Source of the DNA: CAZOOK01 sp964581385
GTDB lineage: Bacteria > Pseudomonadota > Gammaproteobacteria > Nevskiales > Nevskiaceae
NCBI GenBank assembly: GCA_964581385.1
Contig: CAZOOK010000052.1
Location: forward strand, 1 to 29,651
DNA: 29,651 nt
Direction of reading: 5' to 3'
In this document: positions 1 through 7,649 of the stretch, piece by piece
How the letters are laid out: each line of letters opens with the position of its first letter
How positions within the stretch are numbered: position 1 is the stretch's first letter
Made by a program: the position numbers and the translations under genes
Notes under the pieces: generated by a model
Databases searched by the model: none
What the model was told of the DNA's origin: nothing
What the model saw: only the letters and a program-made list of their open reading frames with translations

Positions 1-593
1 CCTCCGGCGGAGGTTTCCAGCCGATCTCGTCGCCGCCGATTGCACAAGGTTCAAATGGCTATGGCAACGATCTCGAATTGGGCGCGTTCAAGTACTACAC
101 GATGGATATCAAGGTTACGGATAATCACTACCTTACGAATCCGTTGAACGTTGCTATTGCCACCCGCCTGCCGCCTGGCGACGTGTTTCCGTTTCAGAGC
201 GCGAACGTGTGGTCGTACGGCACACCGGTCATCGGTCAGTGGGTGAGATTCAAGATTCCCCTTTCCGATCTTCACATTGGCAATGGAACGTTCGTCGGTT
301 CAATTTCAGGGACGACGCTGACCGTTGCGTCGATCAGCTCGGGTGTGGCGCTTGATGCGGGCGGCTTCATCACGGGCACTGGGATCCCGGCAGGAACCTA
401 CATCGTTGGCTATAACCAGCAGAGCAGCGTTGGTACTTTCACCATTGCCGGGCCCGGAATCAGCGGCAGCACTAGCGTTTCCAGCGAGACGATAAACTAC
501 CGTCGCACGGGATTCTATAAATCCTACTTCCAATGGGGAACTGACAACAGCACCTCGTTCTATGTCGACAATCTAGGATTTACAGTGAACTGA
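1..593 (+). CDS. 3' end of a secreted beta-rich (jelly-roll-like) protein, 5' truncated by window edge
   Basis: The frame is open from the first bases of the window, so the start lies outside; about 196 residues are visible. The protein is rich in Gly, Ser, Thr, Asn and aromatic residues and ends with FYVDNLGFTVN. That ending is typical of the last strand of beta-sandwich carbohydrate-binding or glycan-active domains. Between a strand ending LHIGNGTFVG and the final NYRRTGFYKSYFQWG block sits a roughly 60-residue Gly/Thr/Ser-rich insert containing TGTGIPAGTYIVG and GTFTIAGPG. This insert resembles beta-helical repeats seen in phage tail fibres and large adhesins. An extracellular polysaccharide-binding or degrading role is inference; no catalytic residue can be assigned from this piece. 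It reads toward the tail of the leftward TetR gene, so the two are convergent. Confidence 0.6.
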   Translation, partial: SGGGFQPISSPPIAQGSNGYGNDLELGAFKYYTMDIKVTDNHYLTNPLNVAIATRLPPGDVFPFQSANVWSYGTPVIGQWVRFKIPLSDLHIGNGTFVGSISGTTLTVASISSGVALDAGGFITGTGIPAGTYIVGYNQQSSVGTFTIAGPGISGSTSVSSETINYRRTGFYKSYFQWGTDNSTSFYVDNLGFTVN

Positions 594-651
594 CGCTCGA
601 TCAGGACGTCGAGCAGTTTCCGACGGCACAGAGGAATTTTCATTTGGTTTT

Positions 652-1242
652 TCAGCGCCGTCCGGCGCTGCCCGCGGCGATCGCTGGCGATACGACGATG
701 CGATCGTGGATTTCAGCAATTCGCTTGATCGACAGCGGATCGGATTGTCGCAGCCACCAAGCGAGCAATTCGATGGTGCCGCTGACAATAAGGATGACGC
801 CAACTTCTGCGGGCAACCAACCAGCTCGCCCCGTTTCCAATGCCGCAACCTCCCGAGCCTGGCGAAGAAACTCGTCTCGTATCGTCCCAGCCGCGCCGCC
901 GGTCAGCAACGTAGACCACAGCGGGCGATGTTTGTCGACGTACGTGAAAAGTGCCACCGAGGCTGTGCGCAGATCGTGCGCCGCCAACACTGGCAGCGAC
1001 AAGTTGAACAGACAACTGATTTGTTCTGCTGCAACGTCATCGAGCAGTGCTTCCTTGCTCGGATGATGGCGGAAGAACGTTGTGTAGCCCACGCCCGCTT
1101 TCTTGGCGATGTCGCGTATCGTGATCTGATCTAGCGGTTTGGCTTCAAGTAATCGCAGCAGCGCGCGGCGTAGAGCTTGCCGCGATCGAACCGCGCGGGG
1201 ATCCGTGAGGGTTGATAAATGAGTTTGCATTGTTGCGGACAT
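652..1242 (-). CDS. TetR/AcrR-family transcriptional regulator (last gene of the P450/NorQD operon)
   Basis: The N-terminal helix-turn-helix is clear (ITIRDIAKKAGVGYTTFFRHH, roughly residues 40-60) and is followed by an all-helical ligand-binding C-terminal domain. The ATG at 1242 is preferred because it has an AGGGG just upstream. The frame also opens further upstream at a TTG (1281) that would overlap the end of the P450 gene. The gene follows the P450 by about 25 bp and probably shares its transcript, so it may control the operon by feedback. It is strikingly similar to the TetR at 8318-9004: both share PLD-ITIRDIA, VGYTTFFRHHP-KEALL-D-AAEQI and LWSTLLTGGAAGT, so the two are paralogues bracketing the cluster. 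The ligand is unknown; a hydrophobic P450 substrate or product would be a reasonable guess. Confidence 0.9.
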   Translation of the reverse strand: MSATMQTHLSTLTDPRAVRSRQALRRALLRLLEAKPLDQITIRDIAKKAGVGYTTFFRHHPSKEALLDDVAAEQISCLFNLSLPVLAAHDLRTASVALFTYVDKHRPLWSTLLTGGAAGTIRDEFLRQAREVAALETGRAGWLPAEVGVILIVSGTIELLAWWLRQSDPLSIKRIAEIHDRIVVSPAIAAGSAGRR

Positions 1243-1267
1243 AGACCCCTGTTTCACCCTGCACCAG

Positions 1268-2623
1268 TCAGCGCGCTTCAATGCGCATGGGAAAACCGTT
1301 GGTGGTACCGAGCGTACTGTTCATTACCCACTGCGGGGTATATCCCGGCATAAGCCGGGGCGCAAAGCGCCGCGCTATGAGCGCCAGCAAGAGCTGCGAT
1401 TCGAGCAGAGAAAAACTGTACCCGATGCACATGCGCTGCCCAGTGGCGAAGGGATGATACGCGTACGGGTGTTGTGCCGCTTCGCGTTCGGGTGTCCAAC
1501 GATCCGGATCGAATTGCAGGGGATTCTCCCAGAAATCGGAATGGCGATGTGTGTAGTATGGCGACATCATCACTCCGCTCCCGGCGGGGACGGCATATCC
1601 ATCATAGGTATCGGCGGCCACCGCTTCGCGGATGTAAAACGGCGCTGGCGGGTACAGACGCATCGCTTCCTTGATCACTTGCAAGGTGTAGGGTAAGCGT
1701 TGCAAATCTTCCACTGTCGGGTCGCGGTCACCGAGTACCGCATCCAATTCCTCATGCAATCGTGCTTCGACTGCGGGGTTGCTGGCCAAGGCATACCACG
1801 CAGCGGTCATCGCACGCGCCGTGGTCTCATGCCCGGCAACGAACATCGTGATGCATTCGTCTCGCAACAAACTCGCCGCCATGTTCTCGCCTGTTTCTTC
1901 ATCCCGCGCTTGCATGAGGCGCGTGAGGAAGTCATCAGGCCATTGGGTTTCGGATAAGGCGCGGCGCTGGGCAATGAGTCCGTTGACGTAGGCATGTACT
2001 TTGTCGCGGGCCGTTCGGTACTTGCGGTTCATGGGGGTGGGCACCCACACCGGGGGACGAATGCCTGCCAGGTGGGCTTGCGCGAAGGCCAGCATGGTCT
2101 CCACGGCCTCTTTCATGTCCACAATAGCTTCGTTGGTTTCAGTGCTGAACATCGCTTTGAGAATGATGGATGCGGTGACACGCATCATTTCCTCGTCGAC
2201 TTGCACGGCTTCCCCGCTGCGGGCAATCCCTTCCCAGCGCTCGATCAACTGCACCCCATCACGGAGCATGATTGCGGCGTAGGTTTGCACGCCGCGCGGC
2301 TTGAAAAACGGCGTCATGAGCTTGCGTTGACGCCGCCATAATTCGCCCGTGCTGGCGACGAGCCCGTCGCCGACGAGATAACGGCGTAAGACGTCGTGCG
2401 TGCTGAGTTTGTCGTAGTTTTGGCGATTGGTAACGTTGATGTGGCGAACGGCTTCTGGGTGTATGGCAAAAATCAACGTCCGGGAACCTAATTGCAGTTG
2501 GAACGAATCACCATAGGCCTGCCACAGCTGGCCGACATAGGCCAGAAATCCGTGTTGGCTTAAACCCCGTATGGCTGCGAAGGAGCCACGTCCCGGCAAA
2601 GGTTTAAGAGCAACCGTATTCAT
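1268..2623 (-). CDS. Cytochrome P450 monooxygenase
   Basis: This is a complete soluble bacterial P450 of about 451 residues. The haem-ligand loop is canonical (FATGQRMCIG, Cys near residue 399). The I-helix oxygen-activation motif is AGHETT (about 263-268) and the K-helix ExxR is EAMR (about 319-322), followed by LYPPAP. It should catalyse haem-thiolate hydroxylation using electrons from a separate ferredoxin and reductase, neither of which is encoded next to it. The start is ambiguous: ATG at 2623, or a TTG at 2629 directly after the TGA of the upstream SDR gene, with a GGA at better spacing for the TTG. The near-zero spacing suggests translational coupling with the SDR. A substrate cannot be assigned; the SDR partner suggests sequential hydroxylation and alcohol oxidation of a lipid-like or terpenoid/steroid-like molecule (inference). 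Confidence 0.95.
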   Translation of the reverse strand: MNTVALKPLPGRGSFAAIRGLSQHGFLAYVGQLWQAYGDSFQLQLGSRTLIFAIHPEAVRHINVTNRQNYDKLSTHDVLRRYLVGDGLVASTGELWRRQRKLMTPFFKPRGVQTYAAIMLRDGVQLIERWEGIARSGEAVQVDEEMMRVTASIILKAMFSTETNEAIVDMKEAVETMLAFAQAHLAGIRPPVWVPTPMNRKYRTARDKVHAYVNGLIAQRRALSETQWPDDFLTRLMQARDEETGENMAASLLRDECITMFVAGHETTARAMTAAWYALASNPAVEARLHEELDAVLGDRDPTVEDLQRLPYTLQVIKEAMRLYPPAPFYIREAVAADTYDGYAVPAGSGVMMSPYYTHRHSDFWENPLQFDPDRWTPEREAAQHPYAYHPFATGQRMCIGYSFSLLESQLLLALIARRFAPRLMPGYTPQWVMNSTLGTTNGFPMRIEAR

Positions 2624-2629
2624 GTTCAA

Positions 2630-3610
2630 TCATTCCACTAAGCGTGCGCGATGCGGTGAACGCCGCTCAATAATCAGATTCACGAGTGGCGCAACCATTT
2701 TCAGAAGCCAGCGTCTGTAGCCAACCTTGGCCTCAAGGTCAGACACGATGTCGTCGATGTTGTGCCGCTGGAAGGCCAGCAGCCTCTGGCTTTCAGTCGT
2801 ATCCACCCAGTCTCCGAAAAAATACGGTGGTCCCGGGCGAAGTACTTCGGCCTTGATCGGCCGCAAGCCCATGCTGGAAAACACACGGTTGTAGAACTGG
2901 AGCACGTTGCTGCGGCAGCCTTCACCACCGCCGATGAAAAGGATCTTTCCAATCGCCTCATCGCAACTCACAGCATTGGCGAACGCCAATGCGGCATCGT
3001 CATTGTGGACCACCTCGATGCGGCCGCTTGCGCTGGTGTCGAATATGACCTCGAAACTTGCCGCATCATTGAGGGAAAGGTCAGTTGGAGGGCAGACCGC
3101 AATACGCAAAATGCTCCAGCGCAGCGAGCTGGCCCGGATATGCCGCTCGCACTCAGCCTTCGTCTTTCCATAGAGGTCGGTGGGTTGCGGCTCTTCGTCC
3201 ACCGTGAGTGGCGGTGTTCGCCGGTACTGCTCATGCCCGGCCACGACCATGCTCGACGCAAAGATCAGTCGCTTGGCGGTTGGCGACACTTCCATTTGTT
3301 TCAGCAACTCGATGGTCGCCGTTTGATTGACGGCGATCGTGATCTGTGGATTCCGATCGCTGGCCGGCGGAAGAATTGCAGCCATGTGGATAACCGTATC
3401 GATACCGGACAGCTCGCGCGCCCACAGACCGGGATCGCAAATATTGCCCCAAACTACTTTCACCGCGCTGCCGAAGCCGGCGGCCAGAGCTTCCGTCTTG
3501 GGGGTTTTCAGATCAACCGCCACCACGCGGTGTCCTGCCGCCAGCAGGTGTCTGACAATGCGGCTTCCCACATTTCCAAGAGCGCCGGTGACCAATACGG
3601 AGTGAGGCAT
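2630..3610 (-). CDS. NAD-dependent epimerase/dehydratase-family (extended SDR) oxidoreductase
   Basis: A 326-residue extended short-chain dehydrogenase. The N-terminal Rossmann glycine motif VTGALGNVGSRIV starts at residue 7, and Asp at the end of the second strand (VVAVDLK) suggests NAD(H). The catalytic pair is in DLYGKTKAE (YxxxK), and an upstream Ser-containing strand (LIFASSMVV) provides the third catalytic residue. The C-terminal half carries substrate-binding segments ending in a basic, amphipathic tail (LVNLIIERRSPHRARLVE) that could touch a membrane. It sits 41 bp after the 147-residue membrane protein and abuts the P450 start, so it is an operon member. Oxidation or reduction of a hydroxyl/keto group on the P450 substrate is the likely role (inference). 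The ATG at 3610 is the only good start. Confidence 0.92.
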   Translation of the reverse strand: MPHSVLVTGALGNVGSRIVRHLLAAGHRVVAVDLKTPKTEALAAGFGSAVKVVWGNICDPGLWARELSGIDTVIHMAAILPPASDRNPQITIAVNQTATIELLKQMEVSPTAKRLIFASSMVVAGHEQYRRTPPLTVDEEPQPTDLYGKTKAECERHIRASSLRWSILRIAVCPPTDLSLNDAASFEVIFDTSASGRIEVVHNDDAALAFANAVSCDEAIGKILFIGGGEGCRSNVLQFYNRVFSSMGLRPIKAEVLRPGPPYFFGDWVDTTESQRLLAFQRHNIDDIVSDLEAKVGYRRWLLKMVAPLVNLIIERRSPHRARLVE

Positions 3611-3651
3611 ACGTCGTTAATCTCTAGCGAGCGAGCTGGGCAGTGGCTCGC

Positions 3652-4095
3652 TCATGGGTGGTCTACGGTTTGTTCCGTTTCCGGTTTGAGGTCGGCCTTG
3701 GGCAGGGCCTGAGCCGCGGCTTGGCGGGCGAGCCGTTCCTGTTTGCGCCTTACGAACTCGCGATATTCGACCTTCTTGTACAGCGGTTTGGGTTGAACAC
3801 CCCATACGTCCTGTGCGGTCTTTTGTCCCGCCCCTTCGGCTGGACCAAACAGCGGATAGGGGTAAATACATGTGCGCGTATCGTCCGAAAATCGGGTCCT
3901 TTCCAATTCGGTGCAAATTTCCTGCAGGGACAATGTCGGCCAGCCGTACCACACTGCCAAAAGCGGGAAAGTGAATGCCCCTTCGAGGACCAACGCGGTC
4001 AGGCATACAAACAGCCCGCGCTGCAGCCACTTGTGCATCCCCGCATAAGCCGGCGTTGTGCCCAAAGGTAGAGTTTCGGTTGAAGACTTGCTCAT
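3652..4095 (-). CDS. Small single-span membrane protein of the NorQD/P450 operon, unknown function
   Basis: A 147-residue protein with one strong hydrophobic segment (about 25-48, GLFVCLTALVLEGAFTFPLL). It is followed by an aromatic stretch (AVWYGWPTL), a region with two cysteines 16 positions apart (EICTELERTRFSDDTRTC) and a charged Lys/Arg/Glu-rich tail likely to be cytoplasmic or coiled. The ATG at 4095 has an excellent AAGGAG at 7-nt spacing, so it is a genuine gene. It lies 43 bp downstream of the 231-residue polytopic protein and before the SDR. I do not recognise the family with confidence. The Trp/Pro-Cys-Cys arrangement faintly recalls the C-terminal end of AveC-like (spirocyclase) membrane proteins, but this is memory-based and unverified. 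A subunit of the putative NorQD-dependent membrane enzyme is the working hypothesis. Confidence 0.8.
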   Translation of the reverse strand: MSKSSTETLPLGTTPAYAGMHKWLQRGLFVCLTALVLEGAFTFPLLAVWYGWPTLSLQEICTELERTRFSDDTRTCIYPYPLFGPAEGAGQKTAQDVWGVQPKPLYKKVEYREFVRRKQERLARQAAAQALPKADLKPETEQTVDHP

Positions 4096-4138
4096 CTGGT
4101 TTCTCCTTTGACTGTCGGTGGACGGTCAATTTCTCAGT

Positions 4139-4834
4139 TCAGTCGGTGAAGATTTCCCGATTTACGCTATGCAGATACGGGATCGCGAGGAACGGCGTGA
4201 TGTAGAAGAGGTCGTACAACCACCAGCCGATCACCGGGAACACAACGCCCGTATAACGGACATCGGCAAAGATCGTCATGTTGGCCACATAACCAACCCA
4301 GATCACGATTCCGAACCAGCAGGTGACGACCAGCCACTGATGGCCCCAGCGTTTCATTTGCAGAAACCCGATCCCCGCTGCCATGCGCATGCAGAACACA
4401 ACCGGAAGTAGTGCGATCTCCCACGCCTTTTCGCCCGGCGCCGTGGCACCGCCGATCCAGAGTTCGTTGTAGTGCCAGAAATAGCCGGCATCGAACAAGT
4501 TGCCCCAGGCCATGAGAAATACGCGGGCTAGCAAGGTGTGATTGGCGATCATGTCGAGCGCCCAGCCGAAGCTGTTCAGCGCTGCGTCGATGATGACCAG
4601 GTAGCCAATCAGTGTAACGATGATTGGACGCACGGACAGCCCGCTCTTCTGAGCCTTGATTTGCAGCATCAGTCCGCGCGCAAACAGCGGCAGGCCAATC
4701 AGACCGAGGATCGCGGTGCCCATAAAGAATGAGCCGGACATCAGCCATTTGTCCGCCTGCCATTGGGCCTGGCGGCTCCGTTCCTGATGATCGTCGTAGG
4801 CGGCGGTGCGCCCCGGCAGAGTATTCGTAGACAT
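4139..4834 (-). CDS. Polytopic membrane protein, candidate core subunit of the NorQD-dependent complex
   Basis: A 231-residue protein with about six hydrophobic spans (for example FFMGTAILGLIGLPLF, PIIVTLIGYLVIIDAAL, WLVVTCWFGIVIWVGYVA, GVVFPVIGWWLYDLFYI). Polar or potentially metal-binding residues sit inside or beside the spans: DAGYFWHYNELW (H-x-x-E), RWGHQW and IFADVRYTG. The ATG at 4834 has a textbook AGGAGG at 8-nt spacing, which fixes the start. Only 12 bp separate it from the 44-residue microprotein upstream. It is not PmoA/PmoC, NorB, AlkB or a known haem-copper subunit by any motif I can see: the histidine-box patterns of those families are absent. Its position directly after a NorQ-like ATPase makes it the best candidate client or catalytic subunit in the operon (inference). 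Confidence 0.85.
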   Translation of the reverse strand: MSTNTLPGRTAAYDDHQERSRQAQWQADKWLMSGSFFMGTAILGLIGLPLFARGLMLQIKAQKSGLSVRPIIVTLIGYLVIIDAALNSFGWALDMIANHTLLARVFLMAWGNLFDAGYFWHYNELWIGGATAPGEKAWEIALLPVVFCMRMAAGIGFLQMKRWGHQWLVVTCWFGIVIWVGYVANMTIFADVRYTGVVFPVIGWWLYDLFYITPFLAIPYLHSVNREIFTD

Positions 4835-4846
4835 ACATGATTCCTC

Positions 4847-4981
4847 CTACCAGTGCCGGACTGACTTCATATACATTTGGAGTAAAAACATCCCCAGCAG
4901 ATAGCCGTAACAGACGATCTGGAGGACGTAGAGTGCCCGTCGACGCCGACGGTCCTGTTCGCTGATGGGGGGTTCGTTCAT
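4847..4981 (-). CDS. 44-residue single-span membrane microprotein
   Basis: This short frame starts at ATG 4981, has an AGAGGA seven bases upstream, and stops at TAG 4847. The N-terminus is acidic/polar (MNEPPISEQD), then comes a run of five arginines, then one hydrophobic helix (ALYVLQIVCYGYLLGMFLLQMYM) and a short basic end (KSVRHW). The positive-inside rule places the N-terminus in the cytoplasm. It fits tightly between the NorQ-like gene (42 bp upstream) and the polytopic protein gene (12 bp downstream), with its own ribosome binding site. A coding role as an assembly or stabilising subunit is therefore likely. It is below usual gene-calling length and will often be missed. Confidence 0.75.
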   Translation of the reverse strand: MNEPPISEQDRRRRRALYVLQIVCYGYLLGMFLLQMYMKSVRHW

Positions 4982-5023
4982 ATGTGGTTCCTCTCAGAGC
5001 TTGGATGATTGATGGTGTAGTCT

Positions 5024-5806
5024 CTAAGCCGCGAGCAGGCTGGCAGCCGCCAGCTCGTGCAAGCCTTCGGTGATCGCGCCATCACTGCTCAGCGGCGCGA
5101 GGATACAGACCTCGGCGGCCTCCATTTCGCCTGCCCCGGCGGCAATGAGCTGCGCTGCTGTGACCAGAACGCGCGTGGAAGGCGGTTCGAAATGAAAAAC
5201 GTCGTCGGCATTGCGGATGCTGGACGCGAGCTTGACGAGTCGTGCGGCAACCGATGCATCGATGCCCGCTTCGGCGATCAGTACTTTGGCCTCGCGATCA
5301 GGCGGCAGATAATTCATCGCCACGGTGACGAAGCGCTGACGGAAGGACGGTTTAAGCTCCTTCAGCGAGCTGCGATAGGCCGGGTTATAGGAGCACACGA
5401 GCATGAACGAGTCCGGTGCCTTGACCACCTCGCCGGCGCGGTCGAGATAGAGGGCGCGTCGATGGTCAGTGAGCGAATGCAGGATGGCCAGGGAGTCGTG
5501 ACGAGCCTCCACCACCTCGTCCAGGTAGCAGATGGCGCCGTCTTTGATCGCTCGGGTGAGCGGCCCGTCATTCCACACGACGTCGCCGCCGGACACCATG
5601 AACCGCCCCACCAGATCAGAACTTGTCAGATCGTCATGGCAGCTGATGGTTGCGACGGGACGTCCCAGCTGTCCGCCCATGTGCTCGACAAAGCGCGTCT
5701 TACCGCAGCCTGTCGGCCCGGTGAGCATAACGGGCAGACGCTGCTCAAACGCTCGCTTGAACAACCGCTCCTCATTGCCACTGACATGGTAGAAATCTGT
5801 ATTCAC
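5024..5806 (-). CDS. CbbQ/NirQ/NorQ/GpvN-family AAA+ ATPase (MoxR-type)
   Basis: A 260-residue AAA+ ATPase. Walker A is GPTGCGKT (about 31-38) and Walker B is ICYLDEV (about 93-99). Sensor 1 lies in FMLVCSYNPAY, a second-region arginine in SFRQRF, and a C-terminal CbbQ-type helical domain follows. Family members assemble as hexamers with a VWA-domain partner and remodel or activate a metalloenzyme: NorQ with NorD for cNOR, CbbQ with CbbO for RuBisCO. The start is a GTG at 5806 with GGGAGG at good spacing. The upstream gene, 34 bp away, encodes the matching VWA partner. No norCB or cbbLS is in the window, so the client is probably the membrane proteins encoded immediately downstream (inference). 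Confidence 0.93.
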   Translation of the reverse strand: MNTDFYHVSGNEERLFKRAFEQRLPVMLTGPTGCGKTRFVEHMGGQLGRPVATISCHDDLTSSDLVGRFMVSGGDVVWNDGPLTRAIKDGAICYLDEVVEARHDSLAILHSLTDHRRALYLDRAGEVVKAPDSFMLVCSYNPAYRSSLKELKPSFRQRFVTVAMNYLPPDREAKVLIAEAGIDASVAARLVKLASSIRNADDVFHFEPPSTRVLVTAAQLIAAGAGEMEAAEVCILAPLSSDGAITEGLHELAAASLLAA

Positions 5807-5840
5807 CTAGCCTCCCGGATATGGGCTGGATATGGATGGA

Positions 5841-7373
5841 TCACGCGGCGACCAGCTCGCGATGCACATGTGCCAGGACACGCGGAAGCTCCTCCACCCG
5901 TCTGATTCGCTTCGAGCGCCTGGGTCCAAATACATCTGGAAGCGGGTCCACTCGGGCTGGGCCGACACCAATGTAGTAAATGGAAACTCCAGCTTCATCG
6001 GCTTCATCGAGCGCATGGGCCACGTCGGCCCATGCGTACTTGCCCTCGTAGCCCTCGTCGGACATCAGACCATCTCCGATCACGATGAGCAGCCGCCGTT
6101 CTGATGGCTGTTCTAGCAGCCGGCCGGTCAGGTGTCGCAGCGGAGCGCCGAGCCTCGTGTAACCGCCTGCGGCGAGCCCCAGATCACTAGGGACAACGAA
6201 ATAAGAATCCTCGAAATCCTTCAGGCAACTCACTTCCACCCGATGCCGGGTGTTGCCGCTGAACACGAACAGACCGTGACGTTCCCGCGCTCGCGCCATG
6301 GCGCGGGATAGCGCGTCGGCGCAGGCGAGTTCCAACTGGAAGAGCCGGCCCTGACTGGCTCCCAGCGAGGCACTGCCGTCGAGTAACAGCGCGGTGGTCA
6401 CGTCGCGGGCGGCGGGTTGCAGATCCCTAAATACTCGCGCTTCGGTCGCTTTACCTGTGACAGTGTCGACGTAGTGATCGATGTAGCGGTCAATGTCCAG
6501 ATCGGACCCGTCCTCCAAACGATTCCTCATCGCGCGATGTGTGTGTTCCTCGAACCATCGACGCAAGTCCGCGGAAGCAGGCTGGGATGGCCGCGAACGC
6601 GACGGATGCTTGCGCTCGAGGACCGCCACGTGATCCCTGAGAAAACTTTCCGTCCAGGCGTTCCATTCTGGATACGGGATGCCGGCACGTTGATCGGCGC
6701 GAATCTGAATGTCTTCGTCCTCGGGCCGGCTCGGCGGAGGCAGATTTGGGTTTTGGACACCGCCCTGGCCGCCGGCAGGGATGGTGTGGGGACTCAGGGA
6801 CAGTGTGCGTTTGGAGGACCACGGCATTTGGCCATACATCCTGCGGACGGCCGCCAACAGTCCGCCCTGTGCCGAAGCGCCGTGCGGCAGTTGCCCGAGC
6901 AGTGGATGATAGTGCAGCTCATCACCGGATCGAGCGAGTGCCTGCGCGCGGTCGAGCATGGCGGGAGCGTCGAGCTCTTCGCTGGTCATCTCAAGCTTTG
7001 GCAGAAGGCGGCGAAACTCGGAGAGGAGACCGGGCCAGCGCGAGCCAACCCACCCGAGCGCAACTTCGCCTTCCACCACCGTGAGCGCCCTGAGTTCCCG
7101 AGGAGACAGCTCCTGCAGTGGGTAGCCTGCGATGCGGTCCTTCGATGGCGAGCACTGCAGCGCGACACCGCACGTCAAGGTTCTCAGTGTCCAATCCGGC
7201 GCCACAGCAGGGTACGGAATGTTCACGACGGTTCGACTTGGATTCATACCAAAGCTTCGACGCTCGCCCGATATGAGGCGGACGCCCTGACGGCGTCTTT
7301 CCGAAAATGCAGACGCCACCAAAGCGCAACTGCGCTCGATCCGGAGGGCGTGGCCGGCGCCGGAATCAGCCAT
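5841..7373 (-). CDS. NorD/CbbO-like von Willebrand factor A (MIDAS) protein
   Basis: About 510 residues. The N-terminal half is a NorD/CbbO-type helical region. A linker rich in Pro/Gly/charged residues follows (QGGVQNPNLPPPSRPEDED). The C-terminal VWA domain has an intact MIDAS: DGSAS, the distal Thr in GGYTRLG, and Asp in IGDGLMSDEGY. NorD proteins couple a client enzyme to the NorQ ATPase through the MIDAS metal. The start is uncertain: ATG at 7373 is taken, but a TTG at 7397 and an ATG at 7247 are also in frame and none has a strong ribosome binding site. It may be translationally coupled to the microprotein ending at 7435. It is shorter than typical CbbO (around 750) and somewhat shorter than NorD (around 600). 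Confidence 0.9.
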   Translation of the reverse strand: MADSGAGHALRIERSCALVASAFSERRRQGVRLISGERRSFGMNPSRTVVNIPYPAVAPDWTLRTLTCGVALQCSPSKDRIAGYPLQELSPRELRALTVVEGEVALGWVGSRWPGLLSEFRRLLPKLEMTSEELDAPAMLDRAQALARSGDELHYHPLLGQLPHGASAQGGLLAAVRRMYGQMPWSSKRTLSLSPHTIPAGGQGGVQNPNLPPPSRPEDEDIQIRADQRAGIPYPEWNAWTESFLRDHVAVLERKHPSRSRPSQPASADLRRWFEEHTHRAMRNRLEDGSDLDIDRYIDHYVDTVTGKATEARVFRDLQPAARDVTTALLLDGSASLGASQGRLFQLELACADALSRAMARARERHGLFVFSGNTRHRVEVSCLKDFEDSYFVVPSDLGLAAGGYTRLGAPLRHLTGRLLEQPSERRLLIVIGDGLMSDEGYEGKYAWADVAHALDEADEAGVSIYYIGVGPARVDPLPDVFGPRRSKRIRRVEELPRVLAHVHRELVAA

Positions 7374-7434
7374 TACCGGGTCTGCACGAAGCAGCAATCA
7401 ATAGTGAAGGCTTCGGCGCCACGGGAAGCCACGA

Positions 7435-7533
7435 TCAAAAAGTACCAATGGAATCCATGAGCCAATACCAGAAGGCCACGATTAGGGCGACGCCGCCGAA
7501 CGCAACAGCCAAGCGCAAAATGTCTAAAAGCAT
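7435..7533 (-). CDS. 32-residue hydrophobic microprotein at the head of the operon
   Basis: ATG at 7533, stop TGA ending at 7435, with GGAG eight bases upstream of the start. The product begins MLLDILRLAVAFGGVALIV and ends in an aromatic interfacial stretch (FWYWLMDSIGTF). It is therefore almost entirely one transmembrane helix. It lies 61 bp before the NorD-like start, in the same direction. Its size, single span and own ribosome binding site match the 44-residue microprotein in the same operon. A short hydrophobic ORF could arise by chance, so confidence is moderate. Confidence 0.55.
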   Translation of the reverse strand: MLLDILRLAVAFGGVALIVAFWYWLMDSIGTF

Positions 7534-7649
7534 GACGAGAACTCCACATCGTTGGATTCAGGGCGAGTCGGCCTCGAATCACTGGATAGCTGCGACAGCC
7601 CGTCGCGATTTGAACAACTCACCAAGGCGCCAATCCCTGTCTCCGCTTG

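Noticed and set aside
3652..4981. Copper membrane monooxygenase (PmoCAB/AmoCAB) subunits
   Set aside because: Sizes and sequences do not match, and the conserved metal-site patterns of PmoB and PmoC are not seen.
5024..7373. A standard nitric oxide reductase locus (norCBQD)
   Set aside because: No NorB or NorC homologue is encoded; the neighbouring membrane proteins lack the haem-ligand histidines and the CxxCH of those subunits.
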